A stretch of DNA of 64,000 nt, taken from positions 22,395,249 through 22,459,248 of the forward strand of contig NC_049980.1 of NCBI RefSeq assembly GCF_000003815.2, given 5' to 3'. Below, one piece after another: positions 24,901 to 35,217 of the stretch. The notes below the pieces were generated by a model, which was not told the origin of the DNA, ran no database searches, and saw only the letters and a list, made by a program, of their open reading frames with translations. Position 1 is the first letter of the stretch. Each line of letters opens with the position of its first letter. The position numbers and the translations under genes are program-made. Source of the stretch: Branchiostoma floridae. Its lineage: Eukaryota; Chordata; Leptocardii; Amphioxiformes; Branchiostomatidae.

Positions 24901-27900
24901 GGGACAACCGTCTTCCACAGAGATGCTCTGGTCTCACAATAGAATAGATAGAACAATAATTTGCAGAGTGATCAGAAGATAGGAACAGGACTTCGTGTTC
25001 ACAATTTTATGAAAAGATACTAGCCATCAAAAATATAAACTTACATATATTATGGTGTTCTTCATCAAAGAGATGCTTTAATGTTTAAGTGCCTAAATAC
25101 GCAACTCTGCGCCTTGCGGCGCTGCAATGTATTTAAAGATTGATGAAACAGCAATCAACAAATAACTCTTGTATAGTCAAAGAGTGTTCAAACCTATGCC
25201 CCTCAAGGCAGCATTCTAGGACCCCTTTTTATCCTTTGAATACCAATGATATTCCGTTATTACTAGTTAATGACTGCTGTCATGTTATGTCACTGTATCT
25301 GCTGTGACCTTAGACCCTTTGAATGGCTATAGCTAGTTGAACTTTAATAGAAACCTTTAAAACAACATCTTTTTTTCTACTTTCAAAACACAGCGACAGC
25401 AGCTGTCAATGACTTGATCTTCAGAGATAGAAAAGGTCTTGAATCCCTGTCAAAAAGCCTCTGAAACATAACAAAACATAACAAAGGTATGCTTCGAGAT
25501 CCTTTGGTGAGTGAATCGTGGTCCTCACAAAAGTGGGCCTGGCGAACAATTCCCAGATAGGTCAGGTAAAATGCCAGCGTGACACCAGGTGGAACTAATG
25601 GCCCACCTGACAACACTTTCACACAAACTGTATATTCTCTTTGATTGATGTACGACCAGCCCATTGGCTTATCTATGGTCTTGATTTATGTACAGACGTC
25701 AGTAGATTATTGTGTTGAGTTGTTTTCAGTCAGATACGTTTGTGACCATATGTCTTGTGTAACACTCTGACAGGTGCACTTTTGACGCCATTCTCTTCTT
25801 ATGGTCCTAATGGTCTATCCGTTGAACTAAAGCCTTTAACAATTCAGAACCCCGGCCTTTTCTACATTGTTATTTACGTTTTGATTTTAAAATCCACCTA
25901 ACATATTGGTTTTGTTTCCTACACCCAAACTGTCGAAACATTTTACTGGTTACTAGTACAGCAATATGCTTATCGCGCCTTTAATTGCCAGTAAACGAAT
26001 TGAACCTCTGAAATTTGCACTTTCGAAACGGAATATCTTAAAATGTCTTCATTCCGCAGAAAATGAAACATACATTATTATATAAGGCGACGTATGTCTT
26101 TACAATTGAAGCAAACAATTTGATTTCTATGAGTGTAAGTGTACACTAGTTTCTGCCACATCACACATCCTTTCTTTGTCAATGGTTTGTGCAGTTAACG
26201 GGTCGAATGTGGACACATAACGTTACATTTACTGTGCTAGTAGTGTTAAAACAGTAAATTCATATGTATGTTACCTGTGTGTGTTTGTAATTGTAGATCT
26301 TATAAAAGTCCCTGTAACTTTCAGTGTAAGCAAAGTTGGAATATTGACAATGACAATGATCTTTATTGCATATCCATGCCAAACGTGGGCTAAATACATT
26401 GAGGTTAAAGGCACCCAATGCGATTGAACTAGTAGCACAAGTATGTGTCCGGGGCCTTAAATACCTAAAGTAAAAGTGTTCAGTGGGAATGCTTCATCCA
26501 TCTATACTTACAGAGTCTCTTCCCTCTTCTTAAAACACGAGTAGAGAAATTCAGTCTTTTTTTATTGCGTCACAATTTAGATGACATTTCATCTTTCCTT
26601 TTAAGATAGTGCATATTTCTGGACTAGTTAAAGGGCACCTATAGAGACTTGTGCATGACTGTATAGGTGTGTAGTGAACATGCTGTACTTCATTATTACA
26701 TGTCCATATCACAAATGAAGAAAACGTGTACGGCGTATTGTATTAACAGGTCTTAAAAACTAGTTATATGGAATATGTTGAGTAGAGTATAGAGTATGAA
26801 CACTGCACCTCAGTTCCCATGACAGATAGCACACTCTGCCCCTTACCTGAACCCTACACACCTCCAGGCCTCCGCAGGGGGTTATATTATTGTTCAACAG
26901 ACTTATGACATTTAAACAGAGGTCCATCCAAACAATCAATTCACAGGTCCTAATTTGTAAATAAAGCCCATCGCGACAATAGAATTACCATCTATCACTC
27001 CCCTGTCGGCCAGGAATAATAATCCATGGCTTTTTAATTCCCGTCATTTACGGAGAAAATTGGGCCATTATTAGGTAAAGGTCGCCCGCACTGTCAGTGA
27101 GAACTTCTAATTGTGTTCCCACACATGGTGTGTTTGTGTTCACACAATTGGCGTTGTTTTATCGCTGCACATCTGCTTTCGGGCCGTATCTCTCTTAATC
27201 TCCAAGCAGATGTAGAAAGGCAACATCGGACGTTTCTCCAGGCCTGGAAAGGCCCGCTGTTCCGCGGAGCTCGCGGTTCCACGGAAAGGCCTTGAGAAGT
27301 TCAGTCAGCTGCTCATCCATTAGTATCTTATGTTTAGTAAGCTGAGTACGTGAAGTGCCAGTGCATGTTTTATATGTCGGTTTCAGAGACTCGAATAGAT
27401 GTATAAGAAGAACAAGGAATCCTCTAGCCATACACATAATACACTACCGCGTTTACAGCGTCATTGGCCAAACAAAGGGACCACCTGCATATATAGGTGC
27501 CTATGTAAATGAAGGTAAAAGTGTGTAATACTTAATGTATTTAGTGTTACTGGTTATCTTGTTGTCCTTTATATAAGCGTTAACTTGAAGCTCCCGTATA
27601 TTCCATATGTTCTATATTTTTGTCTGTATTGTTGTAAGTGTCGTTAGTGTAGATGTACGTCAATATGTATCAAATAAAGACATGACACACTAGAGCATGT
27701 ACTAGCTATCAACATACTTCTTAAAAACCAAACCGAAAACGATTGTTTGATGGATTCATCAGAAATATTCGAAGGATCTTTTTACGTCTCGTAACACCAA
27801 TCAACTAGAGTAGGGGGGTTTCATGTTTTTGTCCGTCGAGCACATTCCTATCTACGGAAATCATCATTACATTCATTTCTGCCCCTTTGTAGTCTTCATG

Positions 27901-30811
27901 AATAATGGAAGATGGGAGACAGAGATGATGGCATGGTTCACATACGGGGGATAGTTTCTGCCGTGTCAGCTGGGCTCCTGGCTGTAATTGATCCCCTCCT
28001 GTCAAATGAAGGGTTATTAAAAGGTTTTAGAGTTGATGAGGTTATGATGATATATCACACAAAGGCAATTAATATAATTGTGTTGGGACCACTTTAAGTG
28101 TGTTTTACTCGTAACAGTGAATTTGGAATGTGGATTGAAAATGCAATGATATCGGTACCGGTAAAAAGCGAAAGTATCAATAAAGAAATACAATTATTCC
28201 ACGATGCTGTGCGTTTGTTTATTTGGCAACCAATAAAAAAAATTAAAAATACGCGGCACTGGTGAGCCATACACATTTCAAACATTAGTGGTAAATAAGG
28301 TCCTAAATATTGGTAAGTTCTAAACAAGGACATAAAGACTAAGCCAGTCATTGGTACCAGACGATAAAAATACAGCGTTTGTGTGCACAGAAAAACTGGG
28401 GCTTCGTAAACGTGCCTTATTCTTGCAAACTGTGTTTTTGTCAATGTACAATACCAAGAGAGACTATTTTGCTAAGCTATATCGAAAAACAGCTGTTGGT
28501 AGATGTACTTTTCGCTGACAGCTACATGCGGTGCCGCCAGGGAGAAGTAGGGGCATCTGATCGTCATGTGAGCCCATTCGATCAGTATAATTGGCTTTTC
28601 TAGGAATGCATTCGGAGATGATTATATCATAATTGCACGGGGAGGTTGGAATGGATGGTCTGGGTCTGTCAGGGGGTCAGGTACACCGGCTACATAGATG
28701 ATCACGGTGAAAATGTTAACTTGTTTACAGGGTTCACTGAAAGCCACTCAACTACAGTCAGGTGATATATAAAACAACCCCTTTGTTGAAACTCTGATGA
28801 AACTTTGGCAGAGAGGATTAAAGAGACTTGTCAGTTATAAAAATATAAAAGGTTTGGTACCAGCGTATTGAACGTATGTCCGCTACTCGCTCCGGGTACT
28901 GCCGGAACAATGGAGACGGAGTTGACAGGTGGCAGGGGGGCGGGGGTGCTCTGTCATTTGATCCGTAATTTTCCACAGAACTGACGAATTTTGGGGACAC
29001 TTTCTCTTTGAAACTGCTAATTTTGAGGGATTCTTTTCATAGGGAATGTGACTGGGTGTACCCTCTTTCGCAGGCTTCCGAAGCGGTGGCGTTTATTTTT
29101 GGGGTGAGCGCTGATTTGCGATTTTCAATTAACATGGACTAAGGTTTTCTATGCCGAGAAAAGGAGTTGTACTGCACCCGTGTTGAAACTTCCGAATCAG
29201 TGCTCTCCAAAAAAATAAACGCCACCGCTCTCGAAGTCTGCGAAGGAGGCTAGGTTTAGTGTAAAGGTGCACTCTCACTGCACTTGCGTCAAGCTTGCGT
29301 GTTTGCTTTTGTGTGCTAACTTTTTACTTTATAGGTCCCCTTTCCACTAAATAGAACACTGAGCGACCGCACAGCTAGCAACCAAAACTAGATTTTTGTA
29401 ACTCTCGGTCATAATATGAGTATGATGCAATTAAGATGTAAAGGCATGAGTTAAAATACAACAAACCACACAAAACGTAAATAAAGTAGTTCTTTTCTAT
29501 GAAACTCGTTGAGCAATTTGAGAAGTGTTTGGCGGTCGCAGCACCCAGTGAATACAAAGTGTCATGGATAAGAGTCAATGCCCTCATGTTGTGCACCATG
29601 TTAAGTAGTTGTTACCATAAGTTGTCGTATACTTTAAGATGAAGTTGAATTTTACGGTAGGTCTACCGGTTCAGGGCGTGGACCCTGCAGATGCGAACGC
29701 AGTAACATTTAGGAAGATTTTCTATCCCTATTTACATATTATCATCTAGGTTTCTGTGATGGATTTACAAGAACCTCCCATCCAGGTGCATAGCTAGTGT
29801 ACTAATTAGTGTACTTCATCTTCAACAGCTCCTTTAAATGTTTTCGTTACACAATTACTTTAAAACTCATGAATGCAACAACTTATGTACACTGAGTTAC
29901 AATATAGGCATCTTATACTACATGGCAACAACCATTATATCAGACTTATCTCGTTACACATAGCAACAGAATGCGAGACTCGCATTAACACCTTTAGCAG
30001 AAAATTAACATGTTGATCAATGAATCTACATTGTTTTTGTATTTTGTAATGATGATCTATCTCGCCACAAGCTTCTTGGCTTGAACCCTCTCCCCACCTC
30101 CTGCAAAAAACACCATTATTTCCAGTAATGGGGCGTGGTATTGTTGTGGAGTTTCTTAATTGACAAGCGTGGTTCTTCTACCCATTCACGATGGACCAAA
30201 ACATACGACAAGAAGCGACCTGTCACACTTATCATCAACCTGTGCGCCAAAGGGACCTAATGTCATGGAAGGGAACGAATCAGCATCGCACAAAGGAGCT
30301 GTCAATCACCGTGCTATGGCGCCTTTTAGCATAACTGAAGCCCTGACGTGTTGCTGAAATAATTGGAGATTTCTTTCTCTCTGAAAGACGGTTGGGTTCT
30401 GCGAATTTTGTGGACAACAGAACACTTGAGATAGATAATTGAGTCAGCGTTGTTCACGTTCCCTCTTGTTAACATTGAGTGGAATTCGTTAGTCTTCACA
30501 GCCTCGAATTTTCGTTACGTAAAGCGTAGCGAAGTTAAAAAAAACACTAAAACAGCCGTGTGCAGGTGTTTCCCTATCTTCTGATCAGAAGTTTATTTTC
30601 GAAAGAAAATACGAAAAAACGAACATTATATGTGCATACATTTGTGTAATAAGTATAGGCTTCTAACACACTCAGAAAGAGGGTGAGAGAACACGTACAT
30701 ACACGCAAACACACAAACACGCCCACACACAACCACTCACACACACACACTAACACGCGCGCGCACATACGCACACAAACACAAAATACACAAACACATA
30801 CGTGAGTGCAA

Positions 30812-30885
<74 letters not shown>

Positions 30886-32231
30886 ACCTATGTGCAGCCA
30901 GAACATTAATACGTACACCGGAAGCAATCTTCCACGTCTATCACCCCAGACCTCTGCCCAATTATTAAGTAGATGCTTATCTTAACACGATTACCCTGGT
31001 TCCCGGGTCACACCTTCAGAATGGCGGAGACTGTGCGCATTGTTTCGGTGAAAAGAACGAAATGGCGTAAATTCGCGGAAGTGTGAAATTGTGGAAAACT
31101 AATTCTGATTGACGCTACCTGTTAGCAGACAATGTGACAACAAATAGGAGCATAAAGAAGTACAGAACTGATGGACAGATAACATTTGATTATGAACATG
31201 CTATGTTGCTTACTTAGTGCTTAAGGTTTCAAACTATACACAAAACTTGTTTCCAGCCATACTGCTGTAGTGTGGTAGATATGTACTAAACCGCATTGCC
31301 AACAACCGAAGTTCGTACTTTTGAGAACAGTAGCGTTACAAGCTGAAAATCCCATCAATGCGCCTGTAGGCACAGGAAGACCTAAGGTCTAGGGTCTATG
31401 TACAAACGAATTTCGTTGACAGAAGCAGATTTTGCAGGCTGTGAGTGTTTTGTGTTTGACAGGAATGGTATCAAAACACTTGGGTACACACCATGGTCTA
31501 CAAAAGAATGCCCCTTTGACCTCGCTCTTTCCCCTGCCGTTCTCCATAAATGCACAGAATAGTAAAATCTCAACATACAGCACATTGTCTACGTCTCTTT
31601 CTTGATAAAAAATGTTATGTCCAAACAGTGTCGACTGTGTGGGATTGCATATGATGTACTATTTGTTTGGCTTGACAAGTTGATTTGATTCGGATCTTCA
31701 TTAGTGACTGATACAGGTTCCGGTTATTATGAATATGAGGATATCGATTATAAATCGTAAGTGACTTTTCTCAGATCTAGCCCAGCATGCCCGGCTGACC
31801 GTGTTGTCCCCCTGTTGTCCCCTCAGGTGTGGTTCCAGAACCGCCGTGCGAAGTGGCGCCGTCAGGAGAAGATAGAAGCCCAGACCATGAAGCTGCACGA
31901 CTACCCCATGGCGGCGCTGAACCACGTGCGGAACCCGGAGCGCGCCTCCCTGGCCGCCAACCTGCCCGTGGACCCTTGGATGACGGCTCCCATTGCCAGC
32001 GCCGCCGCCATCTCCGGCTTCCCGCTCTCCCCGACCACCTCCATAGCCTCCAACTCGGTCTTCGCGGCGTCGCTCCTGTCCTCCGCCACCCTGCCGGCTA
32101 TGTTCCCCATAGCCTCGCTCCCGGACCTCACCAAAGTGGCCCCGGACAGCAGGAGCGCCAGCGTGGCCGCCCTCAGGATGCGGGCTAGGGAGCACCTCGA
32201 GTCTATGGGGAAGATGTTTTCGTACTCATGA
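6673..32231 (+). CDS. Rx: Rx (retinal homeobox) transcription factor, three exons, 318 aa
   Basis: Joining 6673-6970, 17608-17861 and 31827-32231 keeps one frame through 319 codons. The protein has the Rx octapeptide HTIDAILGL at residues 30-38 and an acidic stretch at about 118-134. A paired-class Q50 homeodomain lies at 139-198 ([34 protein letters not shown]). An OAR motif lies near 293-307 ([16 protein letters not shown]), four residues short of a typical Rx C-terminus. This combination of octapeptide, homeodomain and OAR is diagnostic of Rx/RAX, a nuclear DNA-binding regulator of eye-field and anterior neural development in bilaterians. Introns are 10,637 bp (phase 1) and 13,965 bp (phase 0). 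The second falls between homeodomain residues 46 and 47, as in many paired-class genes. The Rx-specific Paired-tail spacing looks complete and no break is seen. The only uncertainty is possible extra non-coding 5' exons. Confidence 0.96.
11264..11512. repeat. Three-copy tandem repeat, 82-86-bp unit
   Basis: Units begin at about 11264, 11346 and 11432 with TGTGTC(T/A)TTA. They share TAGAAAAGCGC(T/A)GTAAAA, AAACA(C/G)AG and a CGTGTT(C/T)A ending. The copies differ by substitutions and small gaps, so the duplication is not recent. Confidence 0.85.
11640..11990 (-). mobile_element. Decayed non-LTR retrotransposon (LINE) reverse-transcriptase fragment
   Basis: The minus strand encodes [20 protein letters not shown], followed by [16 protein letters not shown] and SQHGFRK, typical of RT motifs in Jockey/CR1-type LINEs. 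Just upstream, in another frame (about 11985-11890), it reads [19 protein letters not shown]. That is the usual segment before the RT fingers, so at least one frameshift has occurred. No intact ORF, endonuclease or catalytic box is present. It is a dead fragment lying antisense within Rx intron 1. Confidence 0.8.
11992..12009. repeat. Poly-C run of 18
   Basis: A homopolymer of 18 C on the plus strand next to the LINE fragment. Its length is prone to sequencing and replication error. Confidence 0.9.
13080..13760. repeat. Degenerate block of a dispersed, tandem-like repeat
   Basis: Phrases such as CTACACACCTGCCAAATATC, CTACACACCTACAAAAAATC, TCGAGTTAT and CAAACAAGCTGCTAGGGGGC return at intervals of about 65-200 bp. 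Counterparts occur at about 3470-3790. The style matches the low-complexity dispersed repeats common in marine invertebrate genomes. The overlapping open frames are incidental. Confidence 0.45.
13896..14044. mobile_element. Small TIR element (MITE), about 150 bp
   Basis: The left end CAGTAGAAGCCAGCGTATTT and the inverted right end (CCAGTATAAGCCAGTTAATT) match imperfectly. Inside, GTGCAATTATCCGG and GGTTATCCGTCGTGCAATTA continue the symmetry. TA dinucleotides lie beside both ends, one base offset on the right. The CAGT-type ends and TA flanks suggest a Tc1/mariner-pogo-type non-autonomous element. It is too short for a transposase. Confidence 0.55.
14620..14732 (-). mobile_element. tRNA-derived SINE copy
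   Basis: Read on the minus strand it starts GTCCCTGTAGCCCAACTGGT, with an A-box-like TAGCCCAACTGG and a B-box-like GTTCAATGCTGGG about 60-70 bp on, then TATCTCGGTTG. The same head and tail occur at 22003-22125. The B box is degenerate, so this is a SINE and not a working tRNA gene. Confidence 0.65.
14830..15059. repeat. Perfect 2 x 115-bp tandem duplication
   Basis: Positions 14830-14944 and 14945-15059 are identical base for base, beginning ACTTGGCCCTATTTTGTTG. Such identity implies either a very recent duplication or an assembly artefact. No flanking partial copies are visible. Confidence 0.93.
15603..15858. repeat. Decayed tandem array of about four 62-65-bp units
   Basis: Units share ACCGT(A/T)(T/A)ACATG, then TGTTAT-TGATGCTCGTTCAAA-like and AACAAT(A/G)T(A/C)CG(A/G)AT segments. 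In minus-strand translation the period shows as a 21-residue pattern (VNGIR...[10 protein letters not shown]). The divergence indicates an old array. I do not treat the frames as coding. Confidence 0.6.
17608..17861 (+). CDS. Rx: Rx exon 2 (first three quarters of the homeodomain)
   Basis: The acceptor TTCTTCCCCAG ends at 17607 after a pyrimidine tract. The exon's first two bases complete codon 100 (Gly), matching the phase-1 donor of exon 1. It encodes an acidic linker and homeodomain residues 1-46 (HRRNRTTF to EVRVQ). It stops at CAG/GTGGGA at 17861/17862. A second AG at 17626-17627 would give the wrong phase and is rejected. Confidence 0.96.
18086..18606. repeat. Inverted repeat pair around a 390-bp spacer
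   Basis: The segment at 18086-18145, containing ATCGTGCATCATATTCCTAT, is mirrored as the reverse complement at about 18540-18606 (ATAGGAATATGATGCACGAT). A related word, GGAATA(T/C)(C/G)ATGCAAAAT, also occurs near 38512 and 55559. This is either one TIR element or two copies of one small repeat in opposite orientation. Confidence 0.7.
18677..19753. mobile_element. Non-autonomous DNA transposon, perfect 36-bp TIRs
   Basis: The first 36 bases (beginning GCTAAAGCCCCGGTCACAAA) are exactly repeated, inverted, at 19718-19753. Both ends are flanked by GGTC (18673-18676 and 19754-19757), a possible 4-bp target-site duplication. A third, imperfect copy of the terminal motif (GCGCTTTGTGACCACGGCTT) lies near 19619, and internal (C/T)CGTACGATG words repeat. 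No transposase frame is present, so it must be mobilised in trans. I cannot assign the superfamily with confidence. Confidence 0.85.
20070..20560. promoter_or_regulatory. GC-rich unique stretch, candidate Rx enhancer
   Basis: Unlike its AT-rich surroundings, this part of intron 2 is GC-rich and non-repetitive. It carries homeodomain/Otx-like words (GGTAATTATTAAAC, CTGATTAAGG, CCAATTAATAAAC, TCTGATTAAG). Open frames occur on both strands, none recognisable. The regulatory role is inference only. Confidence 0.25.
21190..21760. repeat. Degenerate internal repeats rich in GACAGGG and TGTCA words
   Basis: Three to four loosely related units recur. They contain TCTAATCA or TAATTAACCATCGG, GGACAGGG(A/T)(A/G)AC, CTGTCA, CACGACAGGGCTATG and CGTCGCTTTTA. 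The copies are too divergent for a recent duplication. It may be an old repeat or a control region with repeated sites. Confidence 0.4.
22003..22125 (+). mobile_element. tRNA-derived SINE copy
   Basis: It begins GTGTCCCTGTGGCTTAACTGG (A-box-like) and has GTTCAAATCCTGGGA (B-box-like) about 70 bases later. The 5' TCCC can pair with the 3' GGGA as in a tRNA acceptor stem. An interrupted middle part and a non-tRNA tail (CATCTCGGTTGGGACTGCAC) mark it as a SINE and not a tRNA gene. The same family lies at 14620-14732 and 22905-23080. Confidence 0.7.
22905..23080 (+). mobile_element. tRNA-derived SINE copy, diverged
   Basis: It opens with GATGTCCCTGTAGCTCAACT, GGTAGCAGCCTCGCGGTT and later GATGGTAACTGGAATACTCC, the same order as the other two SINE copies. 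The B-box area is replaced by GTCTCGTGTTCGGGAAGGTACC and ends at a G run near 23070-23081. It is an older or rearranged copy. Confidence 0.6.
23090..26780. other. Intronic sequence, no gene or clear repeat recognised
   Basis: Within Rx intron 2. AT-rich, without a coding region that I can support on either strand. A LINE-like tail is possible on the minus strand near 26343-26365 (AATAAAGATCATTGTCATTG when reversed). That is too little to call an element. Confidence 0.4.
26800..27070. promoter_or_regulatory. Candidate conserved non-coding element in Rx intron 2
   Basis: Non-repetitive and not coding. It is dense in AT-rich homeodomain-type words (TTTTTAATTCCC, CAATCAATTC, CTAATTTG, AATAATAATCC, GGCCATTATTAGG). 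The composition resembles vertebrate and amphioxus non-coding elements near developmental genes, but there is no alignment to prove it. Confidence 0.2.
29061..29250. mobile_element. MITE, 190 bp, imperfect long TIRs
   Basis: The left arm (CTTTCGCAGGCTTCCGAAGC, then GGTGGCGTTTATTTTT) pairs with the right arm (AAAAATAAACGCCACCGCTC, then TCGAAGTCTGCGAAGG). Arms are about 50 bp with a few mismatches and a 75-bp spacer. No coding capacity. Confidence 0.8.
29350..29552. mobile_element. MITE-like element, about 200 bp
   Basis: GAGCGACCGCACAGC near 29362 is answered by GGCGGTCGCAGCACCCAGTG near 29533. The core holds ACAACAAACCACACAAAACG and GAAACTCGTTGAGCAATTTG, the internal module shared with elements near 35550, 36050, 38525, 42225 and 42830. 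Confidence 0.5.
30690..30888. repeat. AC microsatellite, long pure core
   Basis: Imperfect ACAC/GCAC sequence from about 30690, becoming an essentially pure (CA)n tract from 30814 to about 30888. Apparent Cys-Val frames on the minus strand are produced by the repeat. Confidence 0.97.
31827..32231 (+). CDS. Rx: Rx exon 3 (homeodomain end, C-terminal domain, OAR)
   Basis: The acceptor CCCCTCAG ends at 31826 and the exon opens with GTG TGG TTC CAG (V47-W48-F49-Q50). It encodes [19 protein letters not shown], a Ser/Ala/Pro-rich middle ([19 protein letters not shown]) and the OAR, and ends at TGA 32229-32231. GC content is much higher than in the flanking intron, as expected for coding sequence here. 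Confidence 0.96.
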   Translation: MWFQNRRAKWRRQEKIEAQTMKLHDYPMAALNHVRNPERASLAANLPVDPWMTAPIASAAAISGFPLSPTTSIASNSVFAASLLSSATLPAMFPIASLPDLTKVAPDSRSASVAALRMRAREHLESMGKMFSYS

Positions 32232-32590
32232 GTTAGTTTGCAACTCAGGGGAGAGACAGGTAGACCCAAGAAAGGTTTCAACTACAGGAGGCAGGAACGA
32301 TTCAGAGGTAGCACATGTTCGAAAGTAAAGTGGGCTGTGCCATTTTGTGTTGTCCTTGCACGGACTCGGACAGGATATGTTACTCAGTACTATGTATTTG
32401 GTGTTTCTATCCCCGTGCAATCCTGTGAACAAGTGGCCTTGTGTGCTCTGTGTAAACTTAACTTAACGGTAGTCTCACTACTTTCTTTCCCTACCGCACT
32501 CTTTACTTTCCTGCCGATCATAATCTTTCTTCACTCTTTCCTTCTTTTCCTCCACCTTTTCTGCAATTTTTATCTTTCTTTCTTTCTTTT

Positions 32591-32625
<35 letters not shown>

Positions 32626-33490
32626 GTGAAGAGAATTGTACATTGTGACTAAATTATCTTAATCAGAATCATGTATATTGTAATAGGAAGTATTCCTCCT
32701 GGAACTGCTGTGTAAGATATCGTGCCTTGGTGATGTCGTTATGACGTCAGTACTTGGTTGGGTCGTCTTCTCCAAGTCGTTTTTATGTAGTTCATATGAA
32801 AGCATGAAGTGCAATATATTGTGAAAGACTTTTTGTTTGTTTGTTTGCTTGTTTGTTTGAATATTGCTTTATCCTACAATCAATACGACATATAAGTGAG
32901 AATCTTTGACAGAAATACTGATGTAACTGGTGTTTTGGACTTCTTCCTTCGATTACGATTCCAGTAGGTCCAAACACCTGACGATAACGAAAGACACATC
33001 GTTCCTGAAGTTGTTAAGGACAGTTTGTCTTTCCTTACAAGAGAGAATTGATGATCTTAGAGACCAGTCCAAACTGCATTACTTTACAACCATCTGATTT
33101 AACATCACCCCGTTGATCAAGGATACTAGAGTTGAGGCCGGACCTCTGTAAAATGTTTATAAGCAGGCTTGATGTCTTGCCATTGGACGTAAAGAAAGAA
33201 CTTACGACTTATATTGTCACTCAACCCGACACGCAGTTGATGCTCAGCATGCCCGCACGGACACATTCGTCTGTTTCATATTTGGTGTTTATCTCCTTTG
33301 TCCAACTGACTTATTCGAAATGTTGATATTTTGTGGTAGACTGTACCTCGTTTGTGAAAATAGAATGCATGCACTATCTATTGATTGTTAAAAGAAATAT
33401 ATATGGTTGGTTATCTGTTTGTTTCTTTGTATGTATTTGCATGGTTTGACCACTTTTGAGTAATAAAGATTTGACTTTATCCTTTTGGAG
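32232..33490 (+). other. Presumed Rx 3' UTR with poly(A) signal
   Basis: No coding sequence follows the Rx stop. AATAAA at 33462-33467 with a TTATCC/TTTTGGAG context downstream is a plausible poly(A) site, giving a 3' UTR of about 1.25 kb. The stretch holds a (TTTC)n run at about 32576-32624 and a (TTGT)n run at about 32832-32858. Confidence 0.45.
32576..32624. repeat. (TTTC)n microsatellite
   Basis: About 12 TTTC/TTCT units within the presumed Rx 3' UTR, preceded by a broader pyrimidine-rich region from about 32480. Confidence 0.95.
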
Positions 33491-35011
33491 TTGTTATGTA
33501 CGTATCAGAGAGATATAACATTACTTGTGTCTTCCAAAATTAAATTGACGATATCAGGCTCGTTCTCATTACCATTGTAAAATGCTGTCGCCAGTCTTCA
33601 CCACTGGATGGGAGTCAAATTATGGGCACCATTTCCCACAACACTTATCATGTCCCACAAAAAATATACATCACAACATTAGTATTGGTGAAGGCTTGGA
33701 AGCATATAACACTTAGAGTCTATAGGGATGACATTTCTGCTCTTTCTGATGATTTGCTACACATACGCTTCCCTGACTGTTCACCAGTCTCTTAGAAACA
33801 GTTTAAACTGTGACGTAATGCAGCCTGACAGATCAGACAAGACCACAATCCCTATTCTGTACAAAGGAACCACACAGGTAGCAAAGACATGGCTGGCGCC
33901 AACCCCCGCGCACACATTAAGCACCAATTGGACAGAAGATGTCATTAGCTGTTAGACAGGGCCTTACCTACCGGCGGATTCATCTGGTAGGGGAGGGGGG
34001 GGGCACTGATTAACAGCTGTATAACTAACTCTATGGGCAACAACTCCTAGTATATTATTCACACATTTGCCTAGAAACTACCTACTTTTTCTCCAAAAAA
34101 GGAAGCCTGTCATTGGGGCTGTCCTTAAACGCCCCCACCCACAGGATACAACACATAGCCTTACACAGGATATGTCATGTGGGCAGGGGCGTCAAGAATA
34201 GTTCCTGTACCAGGCTCCCTTTCTTTGCGAATGAGAAGTAGAGTTCTCTACACAGGATGTGTAATCTTACCTTAAGAGCCGCTTAAGGAGGATGAAATCC
34301 AGCTCGATCCAATGCGTGTACGTCCGGACAGAAGAGAATCAGGAAGAAGTGTTTAAATTAAGGGAATTGAAGGACAGGGTGGAGAAGAAGGTGAAGAAGT
34401 TAACGGGCACGGTACGGCACACACATCTTGAATCAAACTTAAGAGCCGATTGCCGATCATGAAAACCTCTTAATTACTTGTACGAATTTCGTAGCATGAA
34501 TTACGTCAAGAGAGACGAACATTTCCTTCGTACTGAACAGAACAGAGGAAATGCTTCGAGAGTGTTCTTTGATAAGTATGTGAAGAAATGAGCACGAAAT
34601 GGGCGCAGAATGAAGATCACTGTCTATTCTAGATGTGAGTATCATGTTTACCTGTACAGCGTAGTGAAACCCTCTCTAAATTAAGTCCTCTTATCGTTTT
34701 GGCCAAGTGAACTGAGCCGAACTAGCGAGTTGAAAAGCGATCAGTAGCCTCATTTCTATGATATCTAAGTTCTAGATTCCACCAGGGCGGCGACCTCGCT
34801 GTGGCCGAGCGATTTGACAGCTACAGACCGCTCAACAGATTTCAGAGATTCACATATTTTTACGCTTTGTGTTTTGTTGTCTTGTCAGTCCTGCTTTCAC
34901 ACTTTTCACGACGTTTCTCATTATGAAGTCTAAGGTTTATACAAATCTTATTGAAGTTGCAGCCAAGTCGCAGCCTGATCACCGTCTGGGGAACTGGGGT
35001 GGGGGAGCAGT
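33491..35011. other. Intergenic, no gene recognised
   Basis: Between the Rx 3' end and the first MITE. No frame resembles a protein. A block near 34680-34830 has CTCGCTGTGGCCGAGCGATT-type words like those in nearby small elements and may be a decayed MITE. Confidence 0.4.
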
Positions 35012-35217
35012 AGTCTCTATCAGACTCCCGCCTGGCCGAACAGGCCTAGGGGACTTTGGTCAAGTAAGGAATAAAAGCCTAGAAGGAGTTAATTGGCCTA
35101 GAAGTGTTGACCGGCATGGCATCGCAAACTACTCCTTGGCCATCTTACTCGTGTTTTCTGTCTTATTTGGCAAATTTCTACTATTTTTCCAGCGACCTGT
35201 GGAGCCTGGTAGAGGCT
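35012..35217. mobile_element. MITE-like element, about 205 bp
   Basis: The left end TAGTCTCTATCAGACTCCCG and the inverted right end TAGCCTCTACCAGGCTCCAC are similar. The right part has GGCAAATTTCTACTATTTTT next to the end. Another left end of the same type (TAGTCTCTACCAGACTCTAT) lies at about 51927, and AGTAGAAATTGGGCAAA occurs near 52121. Confidence 0.55.

Larger units (their letters stand above)
17862..31826 (+). other. Rx intron 2
   Basis: A 14.0-kb phase-0 intron. Repeats inside it are an inverted-repeat block (18086-18606), a 1,077-bp TIR element (18677-19753), two SINE copies (22003-22125 and 22905-23080), small MITEs near 29061-29250 and 29350-29552, and an AC microsatellite (30690-30888). 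The rest is unique-looking sequence. Stretches near 20070-20560, 21190-21760, 22650-22860, 26800-27070 and 27880-28090 have clustered TAAT/GATTA words and could be control elements. Confidence 0.85.

Noticed and set aside
30574-30927. 117-codon frame rich in Cys-Val
   Set aside because: Generated by the (CA)n tract at 30814-30888; no gene features outside the repeat.
31701-32281. Long open frames antisense to, or out of frame with, Rx exon 3 (up to 164 codons)
   Set aside because: Shadows of the GC-rich exon. Only the frame continuing [10 protein letters not shown] and ending in the OAR makes biological sense.
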